Assembly (NCBI GenBank): GCA_963741385.1 | Contig: CAVUHO010000010.1 | Span: 186,001 to 250,000 of the forward strand | Direction of reading: 5' to 3' | Length of the DNA: 64,000 bases | Source: Sulfomarinibacter sp963741385 | GTDB lineage: Bacteria > Acidobacteriota > Thermoanaerobaculia > Thermoanaerobaculales > Sulfomarinibacteraceae | Shown here: positions 8,898 to 17,827 of the stretch, in pieces | Layout: every line of letters begins with the position of its first letter | How positions within the stretch are numbered: the first letter of the stretch is position 1 | Made by a program: the position numbers and the translations under genes | Notes under the pieces: model-generated | Database searches by the model: none | Told to the model about the DNA's origin: nothing | What the model saw: the letters and a program-made list of their open reading frames with translations, nothing else

Positions 8898-9147
8898 CCC
8901 AGACCTCTTCGTGCGAAACGACCTCACCGCGCTCAGCCTCGTCAAGACCTCGACGCACAGCGTCGGCCAGCCCGTCGTCGGCGAGGATCTCCAGAGTTTC
9001 GAGCAGGCCCTCGTACTCGTCCACCGAGACCAACACGCCGGCCGGCCGCCCGGACCTTGTAATCACCACCTGTTCACCCATCTCCACCACCTCCGAGAGC
9101 AGGCGGGCGAGATGGGTCTTGGCATCGGAAAGGGTGACTGTGCTCAT
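8881..9147 (-). CDS. Phd/YefM-family antitoxin
   Basis: This is the antitoxin and probable autorepressor of the downstream RelE toxin, 88 residues long. The N-terminal DNA-binding half has the Phd/YefM pattern TLSDAKTHLARLLSEV...EQVVITRSGRPAGVLVS. The acidic C-terminal half (DEAERGEVVSHEEVWGELEG) would wrap the toxin. The ATG at 9147 is preferred over an in-frame start at 9192 because it begins the family homology and follows GGAG. The 9192 start also lies inside the promoter. The transcript would have a very short leader of about 10 nt. Confidence 0.9.
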   Translation of the reverse strand: MSTVTLSDAKTHLARLLSEVVEMGEQVVITRSGRPAGVLVSVDEYEGLLETLEILADDGLADAVRRGLDEAERGEVVSHEEVWGELEG

Positions 9148-9159
9148 GACAACTCCAAA

Positions 9160-9192
9160 CCAGAATATAAGTCCGATTTCTGGTCCTGTCAA
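9160..9192 (-). promoter_or_regulatory. Promoter and putative operator of the phd-relE-ACBP-hutH unit
   Basis: On the minus strand TTGACA (9192-9187), a 17-bp spacer and TATATT (9169-9164) form a near-consensus promoter. The inverted repeat CCAGAA (9160-9165)/TTCTGG (9178-9183) spans the -10 and spacer. This is where an autoregulating antitoxin would bind. The promoter match is seen directly, the operator role is inference. Confidence 0.65.
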
Positions 9193-9250
9193 ATCACCAC
9201 CCAGCTACTCGGACGCCATTCCTCCTCACGGGGCATTGTAACCGGGAGCG

Positions 9251-9287
9251 GAATTTTGGATTTCGGATTTCGGATTTCGGAATTTCA
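9251..9287. repeat. TTTCGGAT octamer array
   Basis: About four units of the 8-bp word (GGATTTC) lie directly behind the toxin-antitoxin promoter. It is the same family as the arrays at 25462, 27571, 31935, 35141, 35961 and 62331. Confidence 0.75.
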
Positions 9288-9364
9288 TCGCAACTCCCGG
9301 CCAAACGTGAACGCCTGGGTGCTCCATAGCGATTGTCCCTTCGGGAAGCGCGTGCGGAAACGAG

Positions 9365-9822
9365 CCGCGTGCGGCGGAGCGAACTCCGGGGGAACAAGTC
9401 CGGAAACGTGCCGCGTCCACCGGACGTGCCGTCGCAGACGATGTTGGGAACTCGGGCTCTTCTTGATGCGTGTGCGCAGGCCGAAAGCCGTGATCAGTGT
9501 CCGGAACGTGCCGCGTCCACGGGACGTGCCGCGCAAACGATGTTGGGAACTCGGGCTCTTTTTGTTGAGCGTATGCTGCAGGCCGAATCATCGTTTGAGG
9601 GGGCACTCACGGGCACCACCGCCGTGAACATCGGGATGACCACTTCGGGACATCGCCTCTCGGAGTGAACATCCGCCCGGCAGGCGAGACGCCTGCCCCA
9701 CAAAATTGCCCAGAACGTTCCCCGGCAGGTGTTGCACCTCGACCACGGCAACGCCCAAGTCAAAATTCCTCGCCCCTCGGAAATCCGCCGGGCGCAGCCC
9801 GTCGGGAATTTCCGAGGGTGGG
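9365..9822. repeat. Dispersed repeat element, copy 2, with a partial internal duplication
   Basis: It opens with CCGCGTGCGGCGGA (9365-9378). The segment CGTGCCGCGTCCACNGGACG plus GATGTTGGGAACTCGGGCTC occurs twice (about 9408-9460 and 9507-9558). The second is followed by the same block of about 150 bp found in copy 1 (9541-9702 versus 6398-6550). It ends with a CGGAAATCCGCCGGGCG...TTTCCGAGG stem (9778-9815). The 937-bp gap 9193-10129 contains no plausible gene. Confidence 0.7.
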
Positions 9823-9849
9823 GAATCAGGTGCGGAAACGAGTCGCTTG

Positions 9850-10070
9850 CGGCGGAGCGTGGCCATTTTCAACATTGTTGGACCCATCGCCTTCAACGTC
9901 GGCACGATCTCTAAGGCCACAATGTCAAAGGTGGCAACTCCCGGGAAGAGCCTCCGGATACGGCCCGCGTGCGGCGGAGCGTGCAATCTTCGACATTGTC
10001 GGACGCTCGGAGTCTCACGTCGGCGGGTTCTCCCGGGCAGACAATGTTGAAGGTGGCAACTCCCGGGAAG
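9850..10070. repeat. Two direct copies of a 100-bp CGGCGGAGCGTG...CTCCCGGGAAG repeat
   Basis: Copies run 9850-9948 and 9971-10070. Each starts GGCGGAGCGTG, carries ACATTGT near the left and ACAATGT near the right, and ends GGTGGCAACTCCCGGGAAG. The ACATTGT/ACAATGT pair is complementary, so each copy can fold into a hairpin. They look like shorter relatives of the elements at 6319 and 9365. Confidence 0.65.
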
Positions 10071-10129
10071 CGAGACGGGAGACTCGGGCGCTCTCGAATG
10101 TTCGAAGACGGCAGGACCCAGTCGCAAAC

Positions 10130-10636
10130 CTAGTACGGCGAGAAGCCGCCTTCGGCCCAGTGGTCTTCACGGACGCCGTTGTAGAGCATCTGCAAGGCGT
10201 CGAGGTGCTGCTTCTCCCAGTCGGCGAGAAACTGGTAGAACTCCTTGACCTCGATCTCGGAGGTCGACTGCGCCGCACCCGAGAAGTACTTGATGGCGTT
10301 GGTCTCGAGCGTCATGCCGATCGACAGCGCGCCGAGCTCGAAGCTGGCGCCGTGGGCCTGTTTCTTGAACGCGTCGGTGAAGATGGTGCCGGTGAAGGCC
10401 TTGAGATCGGGGTCGCGGTGCGGCATCTTGAAGGCCGCGACGCCCTTCGCCTCGTACGACCCGATCACCGACTGCAGGTAGGCCTTGTGCTGGACCTCGT
10501 CCCGCGCAAGCTTGTCGAAGAGCTCCTGCACCGCCGGCTTGGAGGCCTTCTCGGCGGCCATCGAGTAGAAGGTGTAGCCGTCGACCTCGATCTGGTAGGC
10601 CTTGCGAAGGATCTCTCGGATGTCGTCAGATGCCAT
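10130..10636 (-). CDS. Rubrerythrin-like ferritin-family diiron protein
   Basis: This is a ferritin-like four-helix protein of 168 residues, probably a peroxide-scavenging rubrerythrin core. The helices carry spaced Glu and His residues: YQIEVDGYTFYSMAAE, ARDEVQHKAYLQ, GMTLETNAIKYFSGAAQ and FLADWEKQHLDAL. The C-terminal rubredoxin domain of classical rubrerythrin is absent, so electrons must come from elsewhere. The four-cluster ferredoxin just upstream is an obvious candidate. The ATG at 10636 (7 nt after GGAGG) is preferred over 10642. It is the last gene of the 2-oxoacid oxidoreductase operon and may protect the oxygen-sensitive enzymes. Confidence 0.85.
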   Translation of the reverse strand: MASDDIREILRKAYQIEVDGYTFYSMAAEKASKPAVQELFDKLARDEVQHKAYLQSVIGSYEAKGVAAFKMPHRDPDLKAFTGTIFTDAFKKQAHGASFELGALSIGMTLETNAIKYFSGAAQSTSEIEVKEFYQFLADWEKQHLDALQMLYNGVREDHWAEGGFSPY

Positions 10637-10638
10637 GG

Positions 10639-11106
10639 TCATGCCTCCTCAAGGGCCAACGCTTCCCGGTCGAGCGGCTCCGGTCGTACCGCAGCCTCTT
10701 CGAGCGGCACCCAGGCGATGGCGCCGGTCGGGCAGAATGGCACGCACCGCGGTTCGCCGCCGCACAGATCGCACTTCTGCACGCAGTGGTAGGTCTCGTC
10801 CCACAGCATGTTGCCGAATGGACACCCGGCGACGCACATCCGACACGAGATGCAGCGCGAGCGGAGCATGTCGATGGCGCCGGTCTCCGGGTTGCGCACC
10901 AAAGCCTGGGTCGGACAGACTGCCACGCACCCGGCCTCTTCGCATTGAAAGCAGACGATCGGCGTGCCGACTTCGGGCCCCCGCCGGTGGATGTTGATGC
11001 GGGTCTTGGAGGGCCGGCCCTCGGAGCCGTGGGCGAAGGCGCAGGCGAGCTCGCACTTGCCGCAAGCGATGCAGCGTTCCACCGAAACCTTGTAGATCAT
11101 GCGCAT
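10639..11106 (-). CDS. Four-[4Fe-4S] ferredoxin-like electron-transfer subunit (HydN/CooF/DmsB-like)
   Basis: This protein of 155 residues has four cysteine clusters in the DmsB/HydN/CooF pattern: CIACGKCELAC (12-22), CFQCEEAGCVAVCP (about 52-65), CISCRMCVAGCP (about 85-96) and CVQKCDLCGGEPRCVPFCP (about 108-126). It would pass electrons between protein partners. It lies between a HoxU-like subunit and a rubrerythrin. Its stop overlaps the ATGACCATG that starts the rubrerythrin gene. It probably takes electrons from the diaphorase or the 2-oxoacid oxidoreductase. The acidic C-terminal tail (from about 135) is not conserved in the family. Confidence 0.9.
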   Translation of the reverse strand: MRMIYKVSVERCIACGKCELACAFAHGSEGRPSKTRINIHRRGPEVGTPIVCFQCEEAGCVAVCPTQALVRNPETGAIDMLRSRCISCRMCVAGCPFGNMLWDETYHCVQKCDLCGGEPRCVPFCPTGAIAWVPLEEAAVRPEPLDREALALEEA

Positions 11107-11164
11107 CGGGAGGCTCCCACGGCGGTGCCAGGCTGAAGCCAGGCACCGATCCAGGCGTTTTTCA

Positions 11165-11929
11165 TCATTTCAGCACCTGCAGTTTCTGGAAGGTCTTCGC
11201 CATCTCCCGCCGTTTGCTGGTGTCGCTCTTTTCGAAGTAGGTGATCGGGACCCCGCTGCGCTTTGCAAAGTGCTCGGCCTGCTCCTTGGTGATCACAGCC
11301 TCGCCGGTCTTCGGATCGCGCAGCATCTCGAACTCGCGGCCCCAGATCGTGCGCCGGTGGTTCGAGGTTTCGAAAGGAATGAAATCGGTGGGGCAGATCT
11401 CGGCGCACGCCAGACAGCCGATGCAGTCTGGCGGCGGTTGATTAAAGGGCGGCGCGATCTCGCGGCCCCAGCCGCGATTGACGCTCGCGATCGCCGACAC
11501 CCCGATGTGGTCGCAGACCCGGGTGCAGAGACCGCACAGGATGCAGTCGGTGGGTTCGGGGTTCGACTCATACGAGGTCGTCTCGATCCCGTGCTCGCGG
11601 GCGACTTTCTGAATCAAGGGCGTGTCCGGGCAGCGGGCGAGCAGCAGATCGAGCACCACCCGCCGGGTCTCCACCACCCGCTCCGAGTCGGTGACGACCG
11701 TCATCCCCTCGGCCACCGGGTGGTTGCACGAGGTGACCACCTTGAAATAGTCATCGTCCCAGTGGGCCTCGGACATGTCGACCACGCAGAGGCGGCAGCC
11801 GCCCCACGGTTCCAGACCGTCGAACTGGCACAGGGTGGGAATCTTCACACCGGCCGCCCGGGCGGCGTCGAGAATGGTGGCGTCCGCACCCACCGTGACG
11901 CGGCGGCCGTTGACCTGAAGCGTCGGCAT
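11165..11929 (-). CDS. HoxU/NuoG-N-terminal-like iron-sulfur subunit
   Basis: This protein has 254 residues. An N-terminal [2Fe-2S] plant-type ferredoxin fold carries C34..C45..C48..C68 (TLCQFDGLEPWGGCRLCVVD). A CxxxC-type region follows, then two [4Fe-4S] motifs: CILCGLCTRVCDH and CIGCLACAEICP. It lacks the molybdopterin-like domain of full NuoG, so it matches HoxU or the Fe-S subunit of NAD-linked hydrogenases and formate dehydrogenases. The ATG at 11929 overlaps the NuoF stop (ATGA) and follows GGAGG by 7 nt. No hydrogenase or formate dehydrogenase catalytic subunit is present, so the likely partner is the 2-oxoacid oxidoreductase upstream. Confidence 0.88.
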   Translation of the reverse strand: MPTLQVNGRRVTVGADATILDAARAAGVKIPTLCQFDGLEPWGGCRLCVVDMSEAHWDDDYFKVVTSCNHPVAEGMTVVTDSERVVETRRVVLDLLLARCPDTPLIQKVAREHGIETTSYESNPEPTDCILCGLCTRVCDHIGVSAIASVNRGWGREIAPPFNQPPPDCIGCLACAEICPTDFIPFETSNHRRTIWGREFEMLRDPKTGEAVITKEQAEHFAKRSGVPITYFEKSDTSKRREMAKTFQKLQVLK

Positions 11930-13814
11930 CACACCACCTCCGCTGAGAGCTCGTGCTTAGGGAAGGTCCGGATCGAGTCGGTGGGGCAGACCTCGACGCA
12001 GGCCCCGCACGAGATGCAGACGTCGTTGTCGATCACGTGCATCTCCTTGATCACTCCGCTGATGGCGTCGACCGGACAGGCCTTGAAGCACAGGTGGCAG
12101 CCGTCGCAGTCGTCCATGATCTCGAAGGCCGTGAGCTCGCGGCAGACCCCCGCCGGACACGCGTGGTCCTTGATGTGGGCCTCGTACTCCGACCGGAAGT
12201 AGCGCAGGGTCGAGAGCACCGGGTTGGGCGCCGATTTGCCGAGCTCGCACAGGCTACCGAGCTGCATGCCCGACGCGAGTCTCTCGATGAGCTCGATGTC
12301 GCCGGGCCTGCCCCTTGCCGTCGATGATGCGGTCGTAGATTGCCACCATCTGCTTGAGGCCCTCACGGCAAGGGGTGCACTTGCCGCAGCTCTCCTCCTC
12401 GAGGAAGGCGAGGAAGAAGCGCGACGACGTCGACCATGCAGGTGCGGTCGTCCATCACGATCATGCCGCCGGAACCCATCATGGAGCCGGCCTCGGTGAG
12501 CTTTTCGTAGTCGACCGGCAAGTCGAGCAGCTCCTCCGGGACGCAACCGCCCGAGGGACCGCCGGTCTGCACCGCCTTGAAGGACCGATCCTTGAGAATC
12601 CCGCCGCCGATGTCGTAGATGATGTGGCGCAGGGTGGTGCCCATCGGCAGCTCGATGAGTCCGGTGTTCTTGACCTTGCCGACCAGCGAGAACGCCTTGG
12701 TCCCCTTGGACTTCTCGGTCCCCATCGAGGCGAACCAGGCGCCGCCGCGGTCGATGATGGCGCCGATCCCCGCCCAGGTCTCGACGTTGTTGAGCACCGT
12801 CGGTTGGTCGAAGAGGCCCTTGGCGGTGGAGTGGACGTACTTGGCGCGCGGCTCGCCGGTCTTGCCCTCGAGCGAACGCATGAGGGCCGACGACTCGCCG
12901 CACACGAACGCGCCGCCGCCGCGCGAGATCTTGACGTCGAAGTCGAACCCGGAACCCATGATGTCCTCGCCGAGCAGACCGTACTTGCGGGCCTCGGCGA
13001 GCGCGATCGTGAGGTTGACCACCGCCAGCGGGTATTCGTCGCGAACGTAGATGAAGCCCTCGTGAGCGCCGAGAGCGTAGGCGCCGATGATCATGCCTTC
13101 GAGCACCGAGTGCGGGTCGCCCTCCATGATCGAACGATCCTTGAAGGCCCCCGGGTCGCCTTCGTCGCCGTTGCACAGGACGTATCGCCGGTCGCCCGGC
13201 GCCGACTTGCACGAGTGCCATTTGCGGGCGGTCGAGAACCCGGCGCCGCCGCGGCCGCGTTGGCCCGAAGCCGCCACCTCGTCGATGACCTCATCCGGAG
13301 TCATCCCATACAGGGCCTTGGCGAGACCGGAGTACGCACCCTCCGCGATGGCGTCGAGGATCGAGGTCGGATCGATGCGACCGATGTTGCGCATCGCCAC
13401 CCGGACCTGGTTCTTGTAGAAGGGGATCTCGGCGTACTGCTCGATGCGGTCGCCGCTCACCGGATTCTTGTAGAGGAGGCCCGGGATGACCTCGCCGCCG
13501 ATCAGGGTCTTTTCGACGATCTCCTCGACCCGGACGGGTTTGACCTTGGTGTAGAGGATGCCCGAAGGCCGCAGAACCACCAGCGGCCCGCGCTCGCAGA
13601 AACCGTGGCAGCCGGTGGATTTGACGAAGAGGTTGACGTCGGCATCCAGACTGCGTTTGGCGATCTCTCCAGCAAAGGCCTCGGCGACCTTTTTCGCGCC
13701 CGAGGCGAGGCACCCGGTGCCGCAGCACACCAGGACCTGCTGCGTGCGGTTGGCCTCGTTCTCACGGGCCTGGGCCTGCAACGCTTCGAACCGGTCGCGG
13801 GACTCAATTCTCAT
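11929..13814 (-). CDS. NuoF/HoxF/HydB-like NADH-binding flavoprotein, reading frame interrupted twice
   Basis: This is a diaphorase subunit that binds NAD(H) and FMN. The order is an N-terminal thioredoxin-like [2Fe-2S] domain (C30, C35, C69, C73), the 51-kDa domain with GRGGAGFSTARKW and CNGDEGDPGAFKD, the SLBB region, a CGKCTPC cluster, and a C-terminal pair of [4Fe-4S] motifs (CDGCHLCFKACP, CISCGACVEVCP). The sequence needs three frames. The first ORF is 12363-13814, the CGKCTPCREG segment lies in another frame (about 12317-12420), and the end (GDIELIERL onward to 11929) is in a third. Each break equals one extra base, one of them in a CCCC run near 12311-12314. Because domains and flanking overlaps are intact, assembly error seems likelier than decay. 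Confidence 0.8.
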
Positions 13815-14286
13815 CGTCGCCTCCCGCCGCCAGATAGGTCGCCATGCGGGCCGCCTTGGCGCTGCCGCGGTAGGTCTCGCCGACGATCATCACCGGCGCC
13901 ATCGCGCAGGCGCCCACGCAGTTGACGGTCTTGATCGTGAACTTGAGGTCTTCGGTGGTCTCGCCGGGCCCGATCCCGAGCTGGCGCTGGAGCTCCTCGA
14001 CGAGCTGGCCGGCGCCGCGGATGTGGCAGGCGGTCCCCGTGCAGACCTTGACGATGGTGTCGCCCTGGGGCTCGAGGGAGAAGGCCTTGTAGAAGGTCGA
14101 GACCGAGAAGACCTTGGCCAGCGGCACATCGAGCGCGTCGGCCACCCGCTCGAGCACGTCGCACGGCAGGTAGTTGTAGGCGCGGTGAACGTCCTGCAGG
14201 ACCTGGATCAGGGCCGGCTCTGCGGCCGGGTATCTGGCCAGGATGTCCTCGGTCATCGTGAGGTCGGAACACGGTGTTTCAACCAT
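13804..14286 (-). CDS. NuoE/HoxE-like [2Fe-2S] subunit
   Basis: This is a thioredoxin-like [2Fe-2S] protein of 160 residues and the 24-kDa partner of the NuoF-like flavoprotein. It has an N-terminal helical bundle (ALIQVLQDVHRAYNYLPCDV) and the cluster ligands CTGTAC (about 82-87) and CVGAC (about 123-127), the usual C-x4-C...C-x3-C pattern. The ATG at 14286 overlaps the stop of the upstream gamma-subunit gene (ATGA), and its own end overlaps the NuoF start by 11 bp. Tight overlap implies fixed stoichiometry with both neighbours. Confidence 0.9.
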   Translation of the reverse strand: MVETPCSDLTMTEDILARYPAAEPALIQVLQDVHRAYNYLPCDVLERVADALDVPLAKVFSVSTFYKAFSLEPQGDTIVKVCTGTACHIRGAGQLVEELQRQLGIGPGETTEDLKFTIKTVNCVGACAMAPVMIVGETYRGSAKAARMATYLAAGGDDEN

Positions 14287-14840
14287 CAGGCCTCCATCAC
14301 CTTGTGCGCCGCGCCGAGCTCGTAGCCCTTGCGCAGCGCCTCGATGTTGACTTCGATCACCGCCGGCTTGGCGGCGAAGGTCTCGCGGATCACGGCGATC
14401 ACCTCGTCGATGGAGACCGCATCGGTGGCCCCGAGGTAGGCGCCGAGGGCCACCATGTTGGCGCCCCGCGGGTTGCCGAGCTCGGTGGCGATCTGGTTGG
14501 CCGGCACCTCGATGACCGTGAGGTCCTCGCGGTTGGAACCGCGGTTGATGAGCGACGAGTTGATCAGCAGCAGTCCCCCCGGACGGATATCCGGTTCGAA
14601 CTTCTCGAGTGACGGCAGGTTCATGGCCAGCACCGCCCGCGGCGAGCGGATCACCGGCGAGCCCACCGGTTTGTCGGAGACCACCACCGTGCAGTTGCAG
14701 GTGCCGCCGCGCATCTCGGGGCCGTAGGACGGCAGCCACGACACCTCCTTGCCCTCGTGCATGCCCGCGTAGGCCAGCATCTTGCCGATGAGCAGGATCC
14801 CCTGCCCCCCGAACCCGGCCATGATGACTTCGCTCTGCAT
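14286..14840 (-). CDS. 2-oxoacid:ferredoxin oxidoreductase, gamma subunit
   Basis: This is the gamma subunit of the PFOR/VOR/KOR family, 184 residues. The N-terminal GFGGQGILLIGKMLAYAG and SYGPEMRGGTCNCTVVVSD are the family hallmarks, and GAYLGAT occurs later. The ATG at 14840 follows GGAGGG by a few bases. A GTG at 14855 in frame is possible but less likely. It sits between the beta subunit gene (11 nt upstream) and the NuoE gene (4-bp overlap). Confidence 0.92.
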   Translation of the reverse strand: MQSEVIMAGFGGQGILLIGKMLAYAGMHEGKEVSWLPSYGPEMRGGTCNCTVVVSDKPVGSPVIRSPRAVLAMNLPSLEKFEPDIRPGGLLLINSSLINRGSNREDLTVIEVPANQIATELGNPRGANMVALGAYLGATDAVSIDEVIAVIRETFAAKPAVIEVNIEALRKGYELGAAHKVMEA

Positions 14841-14851
14841 GCCCCCTCCAC

Positions 14852-15617
<766 letters not shown>

Positions 15618-15625
<8 letters not shown>

Positions 15626-16706
15626 GGTGCACCTCCACTGAACTGCCGTCGAGAATGGCTTTGACCTTGGCCACCACCTCGTCCGGCGACACCAGCATGC
15701 CGCCCATCCGGTTGTAGAAATGGACGGGTCGCGTGCGCGCCAGTGCGAGCTGGACGTCCTCGATCATCTGGCCGGCGGACAGCTCCACCACCAGCACCGC
15801 TTTCGCCTTTTCTGCGGTCGTGCGGACCGCTGCGTAGGGGAAGGGGAACAGGGTGATGGGTCGCACGAGGGCCGCCTTGATGCCCTCGTGGCGGAGCTCT
15901 TCGATGGCGGTGGAGCACACCCGCGCCACCGTCCCGTAGGCCACGATCGCGACTTCGTAATCCTCGTCGGCGCCCTCGGTGGCGTAGCGGATCTCGTCGG
16001 CGACCATCACGTCGTACTTGGCCTTGAGCTTGATGTTGTGCCGCTCGAGTTCCGCGGGATCGAGAAAAAGGGAGTTGATGATGTTGGTGGGCCGGCTGCC
16101 ATCGCATCCGGTGGCCGCCCAGGTCTTGGGCGCGAGCTCCTTGATCGGCCGACGACCCTCGAAAAACTCCACCGGCTCCATCATCTGACCGATCAGCCCG
16201 TCGCCCAGCACCATCACCGGGTTCCGGTAGTAGTCGGCGAGGTCGAAGGCGTCCTGGACGAGGTCCGCCGCCTCCTGGATCGACCACGGCGCCAGCACCA
16301 GGACCCTGAAGTCGCCGTGGCCGAGGCCCTTGGTGGCCTGGAAGTAGTCACCCTGGCTGGGGAGAATGCCGCCGAGCCCCGGCCCGGCGCGGACGATGTT
16401 GACGATCACCACCGGCAGCTCTGATCCGGCGAGGTAGGAGATGGCTTCCGCCATCAACGACACACCCGGTGACGAGGACGAGGTCATGACCCGCTCGCCG
16501 GTGCCGGCAGCGCCGTAGATCATGTTCGAGGCCGCCACCTCCGACTCGGCCTGGACGAAGGCGCCGCCGATCTGCGGCAGCCGCATCGACATGTACTCGG
16601 GGATTTCGTTCTGCGGGGTGATCGGGTAGCCGAAGAAGAGCTTGCACCCGGCCTGTACCGCCGCCTCGCCGATGGCCTCCGAGCCTTTCATGAGTTTCTT
16701 GGCCAT
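15618..16706 (-). CDS. vorB: 2-oxoacid:ferredoxin oxidoreductase, alpha subunit (VorB/KorA family)
   Basis: This is the alpha subunit, 362 residues. Its start (KLMKGSEAIGEAAVQAGCKL, then FFGYPITPQNEIPEYMS) and QAESEVAASNMIYGAAGTGE are very like the VorB 2-ketoisovalerate ferredoxin reductase group, which oxidises branched-chain 2-oxoacids to acyl-CoA. PSQGDYFQATKGLGHGD and NPVMVLGDGLIGQMMEPVEF are also typical. It lies 9 nt after the ferredoxin gene. 2-Oxoglutarate remains possible, since KorA belongs to the same superfamily. The symbol reflects the closest recalled subgroup, not a search. Confidence 0.9.
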
Positions 16707-16715
16707 GGCAACCCC

Positions 16716-16949
16716 TCAGTACGAAAAGTAGTGGTACATGGTCCCGTTGACCTTCATCTCGATGGCCATGTCGGGACAGGTGATGCAGCACAGGCGGCAG
16801 CCGATGCACCGCATCTGCTCCACGACCTCGGCGTAGAAGTAGCCCTTGGTGTTGATGTTTCGGCCCATGCCGAGAATCTGCTGCGGGCACGCGTGAACGC
16901 AGAGCTCACACCCCTTGCAGCGGTTGGGGCTGATCACGATCTGCGGCAT
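16716..16949 (-). CDS. 2-[4Fe-4S] ferredoxin subunit of the 2-oxoacid oxidoreductase (delta)
   Basis: This ferredoxin of 77 residues has two clusters, CKGCELCVHACP (about 11-22) and CIGCRLCCITCP (about 47-58). It is the delta subunit or built-in electron acceptor of the adjacent oxidoreductase. ATG at 16949 is chosen because it follows AAAGGAG at 6 nt and begins the ferredoxin fold. The longer frame to 17015 adds unlikely residues. It lies 13 nt after the P-loop ATPase gene. Confidence 0.93.
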   Translation of the reverse strand: MPQIVISPNRCKGCELCVHACPQQILGMGRNINTKGYFYAEVVEQMRCIGCRLCCITCPDMAIEMKVNGTMYHYFSY

Positions 16950-16962
16950 GAACGCTCCTTTC

Positions 16963-17679
16963 TCAGCTGACCACGAAGAGCGGACCAGTGGTGCGCCGCT
17001 CCAAGGTTTGCGCAAACGGCGGCCGGACGATCCGCCGCATGGCGATCACCGGACATACGAGGTTCTCGGCGGAGAGCTCGCTCGCGAGTTCGGAGGCGAC
17101 GGTGATCGCCGCCAGCGGGATCTCCGCCAGGCGGGCCGTCTCGAGGGCCATGCGATAACCGTCCAGTACCACCTCGACGGTGGTTTCGTCCATCAGGTGG
17201 GTGTTGGAGATGAGGCCGGTCACCGGCACGCGGCCCACCGCCTCGATCTCCCGCACCATCGCCAGGGCCCGCTCCGGATCCGGGGTCGAGGGACGCCGGA
17301 AATTGAGCACCAACAGGCACTCGGTGTCCTCGAGCGGGACCACATCAGACAGCGAGCCGAGGACCCTCGCACCCACGTCGTCGCCCCCCACATCCAGGAT
17401 CAGGTGTTTGCTGTCGTGGCGAAGGTGGCTGCGGATCTGGGGCACGATGATCGGCAGGTCGGAATGGATGTTGGCTCCGGTGGGCGCCAGGAGCTCGATT
17501 CCGGCATCGGCGAGGATCTCCCGCGCCGCCCGCGAGCGGAAGTACGGCTTGACCACATCGAGATCGGCGAGGGTGACAGGCACACCTGTCGCGGCCAACT
17601 GGAGCGCCCCGTTGAGGGCGATCTCGGTCTTGCCGCTGCCGAAGTGGCCAACAAAGACTGTCACCCGTTTCTCAAACAA
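16963..17679 (-). CDS. P-loop ATPase (MinD/CobQ/ParA-like) of the 2-oxoacid oxidoreductase operon
   Basis: This is a nucleotide-binding protein of 238 residues with the Walker-type loop GHFGSGKTE at about 10-18. It also has ADLDVVKPYFRSR, NIHSDLPII, LDVGGDDVGARVLG and NFRRPSTPDPE, a pattern of MinD/CobQ-like SIMIBI ATPases. The preferred start is a TTG at 17679, 7 nt after AAGGAG. A GTG five codons further in is possible. It is first in the operon. A plausible role is metallocluster or cofactor loading for the downstream Fe-S enzymes, but this is inferred only from context. Confidence 0.8.
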   Translation of the reverse strand: MFEKRVTVFVGHFGSGKTEIALNGALQLAATGVPVTLADLDVVKPYFRSRAAREILADAGIELLAPTGANIHSDLPIIVPQIRSHLRHDSKHLILDVGGDDVGARVLGSLSDVVPLEDTECLLVLNFRRPSTPDPERALAMVREIEAVGRVPVTGLISNTHLMDETTVEVVLDGYRMALETARLAEIPLAAITVASELASELSAENLVCPVIAMRRIVRPPFAQTLERRTTGPLFVVS

Positions 17680-17827
17680 ACCCTGACTCCTTGTCGCTGG
17701 ACTCCGGCAGACCGGGGAATCAGGATACCCCAGCCGACACCTGGGGCTCAAGATATGTGAATTCCTTCACGAATCCAAGTTACCCATTGAGACGCAGTTA
17801 CATGTCGTGGGTGTCTGTGGGTTCAAG

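Noticed and set aside
8622..8945. The ATG at 8945 as toxin start
   Set aside because: The first 16 codons lie wholly in the antitoxin gene and lack family resemblance. The GTG at 8897 starts the RelE homology.
9226..9606. Small proteins encoded by the 9.2-9.6 kb repeat
   Set aside because: The predicted peptides are repeat translations without a ribosome site, and the second copy does not keep the same frame.
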